Under the pieces are notes generated by a model. It was not told where the DNA came from. It made no database searches and was given only the letters and a program-made list of their open reading frames with translations. From NCBI GenBank assembly GCA_037045045.1, contig JBAOHL010000004.1:434001-498000 (forward strand): 64,000 nucleotides of DNA, read 5' to 3'. Numbering within the stretch: position 1 is the first letter of the stretch; each line of letters opens with the position of its first letter. Shown here piece after piece: positions 25,744-34,881 of the stretch. A program made the translations under genes and the position numbers. Source of the stretch: Phosphoribacter sp037045045 (lineage in GTDB: Bacteria > Actinomycetota > Actinomycetes > Actinomycetales > Dermatophilaceae).

Positions 25744-26301
25744 GTGGCACAGATCCGCACGTGGTTCGCTGCCGACCGGCATACCTCGGCTGGAGGGAGC
25801 CGTCCCAGCCGGCGCCGCACTAGGACCGCCCGGTATGCCGCGCCCGTCGCGGCCGTCGTCGCAGCCGTTGGTCTGGCCGCCTGCTCGGGCGCCAGCCCGG
25901 CGCCCGCACCGACCGCGACCATCCACAAGAACGCGCCCTCCGGCGGGCTGCGCACGGACAGCGATCCCCTCACCAAGCGGTATGCCGTCCTCGGCACCCC
26001 GCGCGGGGTGACCTGGGTGAGCGGCACCGTCGGCGACGAGCGGGTCCCCGGCCCGAGCACCTACTGGATCGACGCCGTCGTCGTACTCGCCCCGAGCACG
26101 GCCGCGGACTTGCGCTCCCGGGGCGGGGACCTGAGCAGCCGAACCGTCGACGTGCGACCGGACCTGGCTACGGTCCTGCCCTTAGGCGGTCTCGTCGGGT
26201 CGGACGCCCTGGACGCGGCGCTGTCCCCGGCGGGGTGGCGGACCACCGCTGGGCTGGCCACGGACGGGCGCACGCTCGTCTTCACGTCGGTCGGCCAGTA
26301 G
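25744..26301 (+). CDS. putative lipoprotein
   Basis: A 185-residue exported protein. A basic N-region (RPSRRRTRTARYA) leads to a hydrophobic core AAPVAAVVAAVGL and the lipobox GLAAC, so the mature protein would be lipid-anchored at that cysteine. The rest (RYAVLGTPRGVTWVSGTV, STYWIDAVVVLAPSTAADLR) has no recognised domain. GTG 25744 is the first start in frame after the TetR gene; the long n-region hints that a later start may be used. Downstream, GCCACGTCGGTCGGCCAGTA is repeated around the stop codon. Confidence 0.7.
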   Translation: MAQIRTWFAADRHTSAGGSRPSRRRTRTARYAAPVAAVVAAVGLAACSGASPAPAPTATIHKNAPSGGLRTDSDPLTKRYAVLGTPRGVTWVSGTVGDERVPGPSTYWIDAVVVLAPSTAADLRSRGGDLSSRTVDVRPDLATVLPLGGLVGSDALDAALSPAGWRTTAGLATDGRTLVFTSVGQ

Positions 26302-26420
26302 CCACGTCGGTCGGCCAGTAGCCCGGTCGATGGGCCCGTAGGCCCGTCGGGGTCACTGGCTCGATGACGCTGAGCGACGCACCGGGCGATCGAGACCCGG
26401 CCGCCCGTCAATGCGACGAT

Positions 26421-27695
26421 GTGGCCGTGGTGTCGGCCTTCGTCGTCCTGCTGTGCCTCACTGCCGTCCTCGCCTGGTTCAACGAGCGCTTCGTGCGCAT
26501 CCCCACGACGGTCGGCGTGACGCTGGCCGGCGCCCTCTCCTCGTTGCTCGTCCTGGGCCTGGAGGGACTCGGCGTCTCGGTGGGGCTGAAGGCCCGGGCG
26601 CAGGAGATGCTGCAGACCCTCGACTTCACGACGTTCGTCCTCAACGGCATCCTCTCGGTGCTGCTCTTCGCCGGAGCCCTCGGCCTGGACGCGCGTCAAC
26701 TGCTGCGCCAGCGGGCCGGCATCCTCACCTTGGCCACGGTCGGCACGGTGCTGAGCACTGTGATCGTCGGGTTCGGGGCGTGGGCGGCCTTCGCCGTCGT
26801 CGGGCTCGAACTACCTCTGCAGTGGGCGTTGGTGTTCGGCGCGCTGATCAGCCCGACCGACCCCGTCGCCGTCCTCGACCTCATGCGCCGCACGCGCGTC
26901 CCCGAGAAGCTGCGCACCCTCTTTGCCGGCGAGAGCCTGTTCAACGACGGCGTCGGTGTCGTCGTCTTCGTCGTGCTCGCCGGGCTGGCCGGAGCCGGTG
27001 GAGCGGGCCACGCCGACCCCACCCTTACCGGTGCCCTGCTGGTCTTCGTCCGCGAAGCCCTCGGCGGGATCGTCTTCGGGGCGGCGCTGGGCTGGGTGGG
27101 CTACCGGATGTGCCGCTCCATCGACGGGCACATCGTCGAGATCGTCATCACCCTGGCCCTCGTCGCCGGCGGGTACCTCGCCGCCGCCGAGCTCGGCGTC
27201 AGCGGACCGCTGGCCATGGTCATGGCCGGCCTCATCGTCTCGGCCGGCAAGGACCAGGCCTTTGACGAAGTGACCCGCGAACAGCTCGACGGCTTCTGGG
27301 AGACCCTCGACCAGGTCCTCACCATCTTGCTCTTCTCGTTCATCGGCTTCGACGTGTTGCTCACCGAGACGTTCGGCCCCCAGGTCCTCGCCAGCCTGCT
27401 CATCGTCGCGGTGGCCCTCGTCGCGCGCTTCGTCAGCGTCGCCGTTCCGATGCAGTTCGTCCGCCGCAGAGACGGGTACGGCCCGTGGACGGTGCGGCTG
27501 CTCACCTGGGGCGGGCTGCGCGGAGGCATCGCGATCAGCCTCGCGCTCGGACTGCCGGCCAGCCCGTACCGGACCCACCTCGTCACGGCGACGTATGCCG
27601 TCGTCCTGTTCTCCATTGCCGTCCAGGGCCTGAGCGTCATGCCGCTGCTGCGCCGTGCCGCCGCTGCCGAGCCCGACCTCGACCCGATGTCGTGA
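26421..27695 (+). CDS. CPA1-type sodium/proton (cation/proton) antiporter
   Basis: Membrane antiporter with about 12 hydrophobic segments, exchanging Na+ or another cation for protons. The family motifs FGALISPTDPVAVLDLMRRT and GESLFNDGVGVVVFVVL (the ND/DG ion-binding region) are present, as is GLRGGIAISLALGLP near the C terminus. GTG 26421 (VAVVSAFVVLLCLTAVLAWF) places the first helix at the N terminus; an ATG at 26364 would add 19 polar residues. Length about 424 is usual. Standing alone between a lipoprotein gene and glcD. Confidence 0.9.
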   Translation: MAVVSAFVVLLCLTAVLAWFNERFVRIPTTVGVTLAGALSSLLVLGLEGLGVSVGLKARAQEMLQTLDFTTFVLNGILSVLLFAGALGLDARQLLRQRAGILTLATVGTVLSTVIVGFGAWAAFAVVGLELPLQWALVFGALISPTDPVAVLDLMRRTRVPEKLRTLFAGESLFNDGVGVVVFVVLAGLAGAGGAGHADPTLTGALLVFVREALGGIVFGAALGWVGYRMCRSIDGHIVEIVITLALVAGGYLAAAELGVSGPLAMVMAGLIVSAGKDQAFDEVTREQLDGFWETLDQVLTILLFSFIGFDVLLTETFGPQVLASLLIVAVALVARFVSVAVPMQFVRRRDGYGPWTVRLLTWGGLRGGIAISLALGLPASPYRTHLVTATYAVVLFSIAVQGLSVMPLLRRAAAAEPDLDPMS

Positions 27696-27744
27696 ATCGC
27701 CGTGAGGGGCAAGGGCTTCCCAGGACGGGGCGCCGTACCCGAAA

Positions 27745-29169
27745 ATGCACCCCATGACTTCCGCCCCCGAAGTGCCGCTGACTTCCCATGGACTGCCACC
27801 AGCGGTCATCGACCGACTTCGCGACATCGTAGGGAGCGAACACGTCTACCTCAGCGACGGTGACGTCGAGCCCTACGCCCGCGACGCGACGCCCTTGTTC
27901 CGCGCCCGCCCCGACGCGGTCGTGCTGCCGTCGACGACGGCGCAGGTCTCGAGCATCCTCACGATGGCCACGCAGCACGGCATACCGGTCATTCCCCGTG
28001 GCGGAGGATCGAACCTCGCCGCCGCGACGGTCGCCCAGCGTGGCGGCATCGTCATGGTCCTCACCCGGATGAACGCGATCCGCGAGATCGACGCCGACGA
28101 GTTGCTCGCCGTCGTCGAGCCCGGCGTGACCACCTCCGAACTCGCCGACGCCGCCGCGGCGAAGGGGCTGCTCTACGCGCCCGACCCCGGCAGCAAGACG
28201 GTCTCGACGGTCGGCGGCAACGTCGCGATGTGCGCCGGGGGGCTGCGCGGCCTGAAGTACGGCGTGACCCGCAACTACGTCCTCGGCACCGAGGCCGTCC
28301 TGCCGACCGGCGAGGTCATCCGCACCGGCGGGCGGCTGTGGAAGGACGTCGCCGGCTACGACCTCACCCGTCTGCTCACCGGCTCGGAGGGCACCCTCGC
28401 GGTGCTTACCGAACTCACCGTCGCCCTGCTGCCGATGCCCGCCCTCGCGCGCACCGGGGTCGCGTATTTCGACTCGCTCGCCGACGCCGGCCGGGCCGTC
28501 GCCGGCGTCATCCACGACGGCGTCGTGCCGGCCACCTTGGAGTTCCTCGACAACCGGTGCATCAACGCCGTCGAGGACTTCGCCCAGCTCGGCCTGGACC
28601 GCAAGGCCGGGGCGCTGCTGCTGTTCGGCGACGACGGCACGCCCGAGGCCGTCGAGCGGTCGCTGTCGCTCATGGCGGCCACCTGCGAACGGGTCGGTGC
28701 CCGCGGCGTGACGATGGCCCGCGACGTCGCCGAGTCCGAGGCACTGCTCACCGCCCGGCGGTGCTCGCTGCCTGCGTTGGCCCGGCTCGCCCCGATCACC
28801 CTGCTCGAGGACGCGACCGTACCCCGCCCGCGCATCGCCGAGATGGTCGACCGGATCGACGCGATCTGCGCCGCCCACGACGTCGTCTGCGCGACCTTCG
28901 GGCACGCCGGCGACGGCAACCTGCACCCGACGATCGTCTTCGACCCGGCCGACACCGGCGCCCGGCACCGGGCCGAATCGGCATTCGGCAAAGTCTTCGA
29001 CGCGGCCATCGAGCTCGGCGGCACGATCACCGGCGAACACGGCGTCGGCGCCGCGAAACTGCCCTACCTCGAACGGCGCCTCGGAGCCGACCAGATGGCC
29101 CTGTTGCGCCGGCTCAAGGCCGCGTTCGACCCGGCCGGCATCCTCAACCCCGGCAAGCTCGGCTCGTGA
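27745..29169 (+). CDS. glcD: glycolate oxidase FAD subunit GlcD (FAD-linked oxidase)
   Basis: FAD-dependent 2-hydroxyacid oxidase subunit that oxidises glycolate to glyoxylate, or D-lactate in close relatives. The PCMH-type FAD domain has VIPRGGGSNLAAATV, GGIVMVLTRMN, DPGSKTVSTVGGNVAMCAGG and GSEGTLAVLTELTV. The C-terminal oxidase domain ends in FGHAGDGNLHPTI, GEHGVGAAKLPYL and FDPAGILNPGKL. Length 474. The stop overlaps the glcF start as GTGA. GlcD hands electrons to the iron-sulfur subunit. No separate GlcE is present, so a GlcD-GlcF two-subunit enzyme is likely; substrate cannot be fixed from sequence alone. Confidence 0.9.
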   Translation: MHPMTSAPEVPLTSHGLPPAVIDRLRDIVGSEHVYLSDGDVEPYARDATPLFRARPDAVVLPSTTAQVSSILTMATQHGIPVIPRGGGSNLAAATVAQRGGIVMVLTRMNAIREIDADELLAVVEPGVTTSELADAAAAKGLLYAPDPGSKTVSTVGGNVAMCAGGLRGLKYGVTRNYVLGTEAVLPTGEVIRTGGRLWKDVAGYDLTRLLTGSEGTLAVLTELTVALLPMPALARTGVAYFDSLADAGRAVAGVIHDGVVPATLEFLDNRCINAVEDFAQLGLDRKAGALLLFGDDGTPEAVERSLSLMAATCERVGARGVTMARDVAESEALLTARRCSLPALARLAPITLLEDATVPRPRIAEMVDRIDAICAAHDVVCATFGHAGDGNLHPTIVFDPADTGARHRAESAFGKVFDAAIELGGTITGEHGVGAAKLPYLERRLGADQMALLRRLKAAFDPAGILNPGKLGS

Positions 29170-30350
29170 ACGAGACGACCGGTATGCCGGCCGCCCCCGA
29201 GACGGCATCCGCGCCCGAGACGGCGTTCGCACCCGATGCGGCGGCACACCCGAGCCGAGCCATCTTCGACCCCCGGTTGCTCGATGCGTGCATCTCCTGC
29301 GGCTTCTGCCTGCCGGCCTGCCCGACGTACGCCGAGACCAAGCGCGAGAGCTCATCGCCGCGGGGGCGGATCACGCTCATGCGTGCACTTCAGGAGGGTC
29401 GGCTCGATGTCGACGACGAGACGTTGCAGCGCGAGGCGGGCCTGTGCCTTGGCTGTCGCGCCTGCGAGACGGTCTGCCCGGCCGGGGTCCAGTACGGCGA
29501 ACTGCTCGAGCAGTGGCGCGACCACCAGTGGCGCGGGCGGCATACCCCTCCGATCGCCGGGGCGCTGCGCGGGGCGATGCGGGTCACGCCGGGCCTCGTC
29601 GCGGCCGGCTTGGTCATGCGGTCGGCGCGACCGAGCGGACCGCCCGCTCCGGACCGACCGCACCTCATGCTCGGCTGCGTCGAGCGCTCGCTCTTCCCCG
29701 GGGTGAGCCGGGCCGTGCAGCGGCTCGTCCCCGAGGTCGACGTCCCGGCCGGACAGGGGTGTTGTGGGGCGCTGCACGCTCACAGCGGCGGATCCCCCGA
29801 GGGAGCCAAGCTGGCCCGGCGGCTCGGCGAACGGTTGCCCGGAGTCATCCTCACGACCTCCGGAGGTTGCGCGGCATACCTGGCCCACCAGCTCGGCCGC
29901 GAGCGGGTGCGCGAGATCACCGAGTTCCTCCACGAACGGTGGACGAACGACCCGAGCAGCGTCCCCCCGCTGCGACGGCTCACCGTCGACGGTCGGCCCG
30001 CGCGGGTGGCGCTGCAGGATTCGTGCCAACTGCGTAACGGCCTCGGCGTCGCCGCCGCCCCTCGGGCGCTCATCGCGAGGGTCGCCGACTACGTCGAACT
30101 GCCCTCCGCGGGGGTGTGCTGCGGCGGAGCGGGGACATACTCGATGCTCCAGCCCAAGATGTCCGCCACGGTGTTCGCGCCGAGGATCGAGCAGGCCCGC
30201 GCGGCGCAGATCGACTACTACGTCACGGTCAACCCGGTCTGCCAGCGTCAGGTGGCTACCCAGGTCAAGCGGGCGGGGCTGAAGGTCAAGGTCCTCTACC
30301 TCGTCGAATTGCTGGCCATGGCCATGGAGGACCCCGCCCCACGCGCCTAA
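29166..30350 (+). CDS. glcF: glycolate oxidase iron-sulfur subunit GlcF
   Basis: Iron-sulfur partner of GlcD. Two 4Fe-4S motifs are near the N terminus: CISCGFCLPACPTY and CLGCRACETVCPAG. Two CCG domains follow, GQGCCGALHAHSG and AGVCCGGAGTYSM, typical of subunits that pass electrons to the membrane quinone pool. The GTG start at 29166 is coupled to the glcD stop. The first 40 residues are a repetitive Pro/Glu/Thr/Ala stretch (APETASAPETAFAPDA), longer than usual. Length 394. Confidence 0.92.
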   Translation: MNETTGMPAAPETASAPETAFAPDAAAHPSRAIFDPRLLDACISCGFCLPACPTYAETKRESSSPRGRITLMRALQEGRLDVDDETLQREAGLCLGCRACETVCPAGVQYGELLEQWRDHQWRGRHTPPIAGALRGAMRVTPGLVAAGLVMRSARPSGPPAPDRPHLMLGCVERSLFPGVSRAVQRLVPEVDVPAGQGCCGALHAHSGGSPEGAKLARRLGERLPGVILTTSGGCAAYLAHQLGRERVREITEFLHERWTNDPSSVPPLRRLTVDGRPARVALQDSCQLRNGLGVAAAPRALIARVADYVELPSAGVCCGGAGTYSMLQPKMSATVFAPRIEQARAAQIDYYVTVNPVCQRQVATQVKRAGLKVKVLYLVELLAMAMEDPAPRA

Positions 30351-30358
30351 GGTGAGCC

Positions 30359-31018
30359 ATGCCCACGCTGCCGCTGTTCCCCCTCGGGACGGTGTTGTTG
30401 CCCGGGGGACGGCTGCCGCTGCAGGTCTTCGAGCCGCGCTACCTCGCGCTCGTCGCGACCCTGCTCGAACAGCCACCCCAGCGGCGGGAGTTCGGGGTCG
30501 TCGCGATCCGCCGGGGCCACGAGGTCGGCGTCGGCGCGGCCAAGGCCCTGCATCTCACGGGCACGGTCGCCCGCCTCGATGCGGTCGTGCCGATGGCCGC
30601 AGTAGGCCTGCCGCAGTTGCATGTGCTGATCACCGGGACTCGACGCTTCGGCCTCGACGGCCTCGACCCGGATGCGGGCACGCCCTACCTCACCGCGCGG
30701 GTGAGCTGGGTCGGCGAGGGCGAACCGGGCGAGCCTGAGCGCGAGCTGGCCGCAGCGCTTCGCAGCGAGCACGCGGAATACCTGCGGGCCTTGGGGCTCG
30801 CGGCGGTGACGCTGCCCGACGACCCGGCCGAGTTGCCCTACCGCGTCGTCGACACGGCGATCCTCGGGATCCACGACCGCCAGCGCGTTCTCGACACCCC
30901 GGACCTGAGCGGTCGTCTCGCGCTCGTCGCCCGGCTGTTGCGCCGGGAACGGGCCATCGTCGAGCAGTTCGGCGCGCTGCCGGTGCCGACACAACCCGGG
31001 GGAGCAGGGCTCAACTGA
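30359..31018 (+). CDS. LON substrate-binding domain protein
   Basis: A 219-residue stand-alone Lon N-terminal domain protein. MPTLPLFPLGTVLLPGGRLP and LQVFEPRYLALV are the domain's hallmark; no ATPase or protease domain follows. Such proteins are common in actinobacteria and are thought to bind peptides, but their role is not established. It begins eight bases after glcF and ends one base before the CHAD gene, so transcription with both is likely. Confidence 0.9.
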   Translation: MPTLPLFPLGTVLLPGGRLPLQVFEPRYLALVATLLEQPPQRREFGVVAIRRGHEVGVGAAKALHLTGTVARLDAVVPMAAVGLPQLHVLITGTRRFGLDGLDPDAGTPYLTARVSWVGEGEPGEPERELAAALRSEHAEYLRALGLAAVTLPDDPAELPYRVVDTAILGIHDRQRVLDTPDLSGRLALVARLLRRERAIVEQFGALPVPTQPGGAGLN

Positions 31019-31019
31019 C

Positions 31020-31889
31020 ATGATCCCCACCGAACTTCCGACACCGACGAAGGCGCCGGCGCTGACCCTGAGTCCCGACGCGAGCACGCGCGATGCCTTC
31101 CTCGTCGTCGCCCGGTCCTGCCTGGCACATGCGGACGCGAACGAACCCGCGGTCGGCGTGGACGCCGATCCCGAGGGGCTGCACCAACTGCGGGTGGCCT
31201 ACCGGCGGCTGCGTTCGGCACTGTCGCTGCACCGCGCGGTGTGCCGTGCCGACCCGGACGCGCAGGACCTCAAGGACCGGTTGCGCTCGCTCACCGTGCC
31301 GTTCGGCGCGGCCCGCGACCTCGACGTGTTCGTCGAGGCACACGAGGATCTCGACGGGATCGCGGCCGAACGCCTGGAGGGGCTGCGACGGGAGGCCTAC
31401 CTCGCAGTCACCGACACGCTGGCGGCACCGGCGTGGCAGACCATGCGCCGCGACTTCGAGGACTGGCTTGTCGAGGCGCCGCTAGGCAGTCGCCGACCCG
31501 GGTCGGCTCGACGGTCGGCGGCGGCGGCAATGGCGTTGCGGCGCAGGCGGATCGCCCGACAGGGTCGGGATCTGGCTGCCCTGTCCTCGGCGGCCCGGCA
31601 CGAGGTCCGGATCGAGGCAAAGAAGCTGAGGTACGCCTACCAGTTCTACGGGTCGCTGTGGCCGGGGCACGAGGCGCAGGTCTGGGCCGACGAACGCGCC
31701 CTGGCGCTGCTGCAGGATCAGCTCGGGCTGCTCAACGACGCCCTCACCTGGGCGGCCATCCGCGTGGCGGCAGGCATCCATACCCCCGACCCTCCGGTCG
31801 ACGTCGAGCGCACCCTGGCCTCAGCCCAACACACCTGGTACGGCATCGTCGGCAGTGGGCGGTACTGGCGTGGGCGTGGGGCAGGATGA
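31020..31889 (+). CDS. CHAD-domain protein
   Basis: A 289-residue CHAD protein. These histidine-rich helical domains bind polyphosphate and in several bacteria localise to polyphosphate granules. The two conserved repeats are seen as EGLHQLRVAYRRLRSAL (His55, basic helix) and RHEVRIEAKKLRYAYQFY near residue 205, each with the HxxR(V/I)xxKKLR-type pattern. There is no fused CYTH triphosphatase domain. The start overlaps closely with the preceding stop. Polyphosphate accumulation is common in this group of actinobacteria, which fits. Confidence 0.9.
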   Translation: MIPTELPTPTKAPALTLSPDASTRDAFLVVARSCLAHADANEPAVGVDADPEGLHQLRVAYRRLRSALSLHRAVCRADPDAQDLKDRLRSLTVPFGAARDLDVFVEAHEDLDGIAAERLEGLRREAYLAVTDTLAAPAWQTMRRDFEDWLVEAPLGSRRPGSARRSAAAAMALRRRRIARQGRDLAALSSAARHEVRIEAKKLRYAYQFYGSLWPGHEAQVWADERALALLQDQLGLLNDALTWAAIRVAAGIHTPDPPVDVERTLASAQHTWYGIVGSGRYWRGRGAG

Positions 31890-31893
31890 GGCC

Positions 31894-32292
31894 ATGAGTC
31901 GACCGCGTCAGACCGTGTCCTCGGGATCGACCTACGAGCCACGGATCGGGTTCTCCCGCGCGGTACGGGTCGGCGGTGTCGTCGCCGTGGCCGGCACGGC
32001 GCCGATCGGACCGGACGGGAACACCGTCGGCCATGGCGACGTCTATCAGCAGACCGTACGGTGCCTCGACATCATCCAGGACGCCGTCGAACAGACCGGC
32101 CTCACCCTCGACAACGTCGTGCGGACGCGGATCATGCTCACCGACCTGTCCCACTGGGAGGAGGCCGCTCGGGCCCACGGCGACCGGTTCACCGACATCC
32201 GTCCCGCGGCGACCTTCGTCCAGGTGGCCGGCTTTCTCGACCCGAGTTGGCTCGTCGAGATCGAGGCCGACGCGATCGCCGGGCCCGACTGA
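31894..32292 (+). CDS. RidA-family protein
   Basis: A 132-residue RidA/YER057c/UK114 protein, a trimeric enamine/imine deaminase fold. GGVVAVAGTAPIGPDGNTVG, VRTRIMLTDLSHWEEAARAH and PAATFVQVAGFLDPSWLVEI match the family. The arginine in VVRTRIML takes the position of the substrate-carboxylate arginine, and the terminal VEIEADAIA is conserved. ATG 31894 is preferred to the in-frame 31855 start inside the CHAD gene. Ends ten bases from a convergent gene. Confidence 0.88.
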   Translation: MSRPRQTVSSGSTYEPRIGFSRAVRVGGVVAVAGTAPIGPDGNTVGHGDVYQQTVRCLDIIQDAVEQTGLTLDNVVRTRIMLTDLSHWEEAARAHGDRFTDIRPAATFVQVAGFLDPSWLVEIEADAIAGPD

Positions 32293-32301
32293 CCTCGCCC
32301 C

Positions 32302-32856
32302 TCACGAGGCGCCGATCACCGGGCGCCCATCGGCACAGACGACGCGGACCTCCGTCTCGGCGCCCGTCTGGGCGTTGGTGAATTTCGCCTCCGGCGGGCC
32401 GTCGTCACGCGCCTCGAGTTCGGAGGACCATCCCGCGTTCGGCGTGACGTGGTCGATGCGGGCCACTGCGCCGGTGCAGACCGCCCAGACGGTGCCGCCC
32501 GTGACGACGAGTGCCGCGCTCGTGGAAGGCGGCGTCGGAGGTTGCTCCGCGGGGGTCTGACGCGGCGGCCCGGGCCGGCTCGAGACGCTCGGTGCGCTGG
32601 CCCGGGTCGACGCTGGGGAAGCGGGGTCGGCAGCCGGTGGCGACGAGGCAGCCGGGTCGGGCGTCGACGGGCTCGACCCCACCGACGGGCCGACGGGTGT
32701 GCTCGTCGGGCTCACGACGACCGGACCGCGGGATTGACCGAGGGTCGTCACCTCACGGCCGGCCAGGCCGATCGCGACCCACGCCACGGATGCGCCGGCG
32801 GAGACGACGAGCATCCACACCAACAGCCAGCGTCCCCTGACCAGCCCGCCCGTCAC
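32302..32856 (-). CDS. membrane-anchored protein with Pro/Ser-rich linker, unknown
   Basis: A 184-residue protein: N-terminal membrane helix (WLLVWMLVVSAGASVAWVAI), then about 75 residues rich in Pro/Ser/Ala/Thr, then a small C-terminal domain (SAALVVTGGTVWAVCTGAVA, VRVVCADGRPVIGAS) with two cysteines likely to pair outside the cell. No family recognised. It is divergent from the response-regulator gene, 35 bases apart, and might be a target of that two-component system. Confidence 0.65.
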   Translation of the reverse strand: MTGGLVRGRWLLVWMLVVSAGASVAWVAIGLAGREVTTLGQSRGPVVVSPTSTPVGPSVGSSPSTPDPAASSPPAADPASPASTRASAPSVSSRPGPPRQTPAEQPPTPPSTSAALVVTGGTVWAVCTGAVARIDHVTPNAGWSSELEARDDGPPEAKFTNAQTGAETEVRVVCADGRPVIGAS

Positions 32857-32891
32857 GTGGCACCCTCCCTCGGGCGCGTACGGTACCGGAC

Positions 32892-33575
32892 ATGCCTGTT
32901 GTGCTCCTCGTCGAGGACGACGCCGCGATCCGCAGCGCGCTGGTCCGCCTGCTGACCGAAGCCGGGCATGTCGTGAGCACCGCGGCGACGGGGATGGACG
33001 GGCTTGCCCAGGTCGTCGACGAGCGGCCCCACGTCGTCGTGCTGGACCTCGGCCTGCCGGACGTCGACGGCCTGTCCGTCTTGGCGATGATCCGAGCCGT
33101 GAGCCAGGTCCCGGTGATCGTCGCGACGGCCCGCGACGACGAGCGGGTCATCGTCGCGGCGTTGGACGCCGGGGCCGACGACTACCTCGTCAAACCGTTC
33201 GGTGCCGACCAGCTCGGTGCGCGGATCCGCGCCGTGCTGCGTCGCGCCGGCGACGCCGAACCACTCGGAGCGGCGGTCGTGGGCGGTCTCGTCGTCGATC
33301 CCGTGAGCCGGGAGGCGAGCCTGGACGGCATCCGGCTCGAGTTGACTCGCAAGGAGTTCGACCTGCTGCATCTGCTCGCCCAACGCGTCGGCGAGGTCGT
33401 GACGAAACGGGAGATCCTCGCGGAGGTGTGGCGCCAACCCTACGGCGGCGGGGACCGCACCGTCGACGTGCACCTGTCCTGGTTGCGGCGCAAACTCGGG
33501 GAGTCGGCGGCGGCTCCGGTGTACCTGCACAGCGTGCGTGGCGTGGGGGTCCGGCTCGTGGCGCCGGAGGGCTGA
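32892..33575 (+). CDS. OmpR/PhoB-type response regulator
   Basis: A 227-residue two-component regulator. The receiver domain has the acidic pocket VEDD (residues 8-10), phospho-acceptor Asp52 in VVVLDLGLPD and Lys near 101 in YLVKPF. The winged-helix DNA-binding domain occupies the C-terminal half (LTRKEFDLLHLLAQRVGEVV, TVDVHLSWLRRKLGES, VYLHSVRGVGVRLV). The kinase follows four bases later. No target can be named from sequence; the neighbouring exported protein genes on both sides are candidates. Confidence 0.94.
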   Translation: MPVVLLVEDDAAIRSALVRLLTEAGHVVSTAATGMDGLAQVVDERPHVVVLDLGLPDVDGLSVLAMIRAVSQVPVIVATARDDERVIVAALDAGADDYLVKPFGADQLGARIRAVLRRAGDAEPLGAAVVGGLVVDPVSREASLDGIRLELTRKEFDLLHLLAQRVGEVVTKREILAEVWRQPYGGGDRTVDVHLSWLRRKLGESAAAPVYLHSVRGVGVRLVAPEG

Positions 33576-33579
33576 TCCG

Positions 33580-34878
33580 GTGTTGCGCACTCGGATCACC
33601 TGGTCGGTCGCGGCGGTGGCTTCAGCCGTGGTGTTCGCCTTCGTCATCCCGCTGTGCCTGCTCGTGCGCACCCTCGCCGAGGATCGTGCGGTGTCGGCTG
33701 CCCAGGAGCAGGCCCAGGCCATGGCGACGATCGTCGCCAACGTCAGCGACGAGAGCCGGCTGGTCGCCGCGCTCGGCGTGCTCGACGGCTCGGGACCGGT
33801 CCGGACCACCGTGCGGCTGCCCGATGCCCGGCTCGTCACCGCGTCGGGGGTGCAGGTCGACGGGTCGGACCCGCTGGCCGAGCGGGCATTCACCCAGCGC
33901 GCGGCGTTCACCGAACGACGCGACGGCGGCGCCGACGTGCTCGTCCCCGTGGTCGGCGGCGGCGGTGCCGTCGTCGTGCATGCCCGGGTCGACTTCGAGA
34001 GCGTCCGCCAGGGGGTACTCACCGCGTGGGCCATCGTCGTCGGTCTCGGTGCGCTCATGCTGCTCGGAGCCATCGCCGTGGCCCGACGGCTCGGGGACCG
34101 CATCGCCACCCCGGTCACCGATATCGCCGAGGTCGCCCACCGGCTGCGGGAGGGGGACCTCGACGCGCGTGCCGATCCGTCCGGACCGGCCGAGGTTGCC
34201 GATCTCGGGGCGGCCCTCAACCTGCTCGCCGACCGGATCGGCGAGCTGCTCGCCGTCGAACGCGAGACCGCTGCCGACCTGTCGCATCGCCTCCGTACTC
34301 CTGCGACCGCGCTGCGCCTGGACGCGGATCTCGTGGCCGACGACGACGTCGCCGACCGGATGCGCGAGCACGTCGAAATGCTCCATCGAGCCATCGACAG
34401 CGTCGTGCGCGACGCCCGGCGCACCGACCGTGAGGGTCTGCGCGGCGCCTGCGACGCCACCACCGTCGTCACCGACCGGATCGGTTTCTGGAGCGCGCTC
34501 GCCGACGACCAGGACCGAGTCCTGACATACGCAGGGCCACCAGGGGCCTTGCCGATTGCTCTTGCCGAGGCCGACCTGCGCGACCTCGTCGATGCCTTGC
34601 TCGACAACGTCTTCGCGCACACCCCGGAGGGGACCGCCGCTCGCGTCAGCCTGCACGACATCGGAGCGAGCGAGCGGTCCGTCCGGCTCGTCGTCGAGGA
34701 CGCCGGACCCGGTATGCCGTCGGCCCACGACCCAGGTCGTGGCAGCAGTGGCGCAGGCTCGACCGGACTAGGCCTCGACATCGCCGAGCGCACCGCGCGG
34801 GCCGGGGGCGGGACGATGAGCCTCGGACGCTCCGCGCTCGGCGGCCTGGCCGTCACGGTCCTGTTGCGTCGGCTCTAG
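33580..34878 (+). CDS. sensor histidine kinase
   Basis: A 432-residue membrane kinase partner of the preceding regulator. Two transmembrane helices flank a sensor domain of about 130 residues (ITWSVAAVASAVVFAFVIPL near the N terminus; VLTAWAIVVGLGALMLLGAI near 150). A HAMP linker (GDRIATPVTDIAEVAHRLRE) leads to the HisKA box DLSHRLRTPATALRL with His about 236. The ATPase part has DLVDALLDNVFAHTPEG (N box), VVEDAGPGMP and GSTGLGLDIAERTA. GTG 33580 is used, four bases after the regulator stop. Confidence 0.93.
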   Translation: MLRTRITWSVAAVASAVVFAFVIPLCLLVRTLAEDRAVSAAQEQAQAMATIVANVSDESRLVAALGVLDGSGPVRTTVRLPDARLVTASGVQVDGSDPLAERAFTQRAAFTERRDGGADVLVPVVGGGGAVVVHARVDFESVRQGVLTAWAIVVGLGALMLLGAIAVARRLGDRIATPVTDIAEVAHRLREGDLDARADPSGPAEVADLGAALNLLADRIGELLAVERETAADLSHRLRTPATALRLDADLVADDDVADRMREHVEMLHRAIDSVVRDARRTDREGLRGACDATTVVTDRIGFWSALADDQDRVLTYAGPPGALPIALAEADLRDLVDALLDNVFAHTPEGTAARVSLHDIGASERSVRLVVEDAGPGMPSAHDPGRGSSGAGSTGLGLDIAERTARAGGGTMSLGRSALGGLAVTVLLRRL

Positions 34879-34881
34879 GCA

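Noticed and set aside
28230..29165. A long open frame over glcD in a second frame leading into glcF
   Set aside because: It is an Arg/Pro-rich shadow of glcD. The glcF product starts at GTG 29166 with typical ferredoxin motifs.
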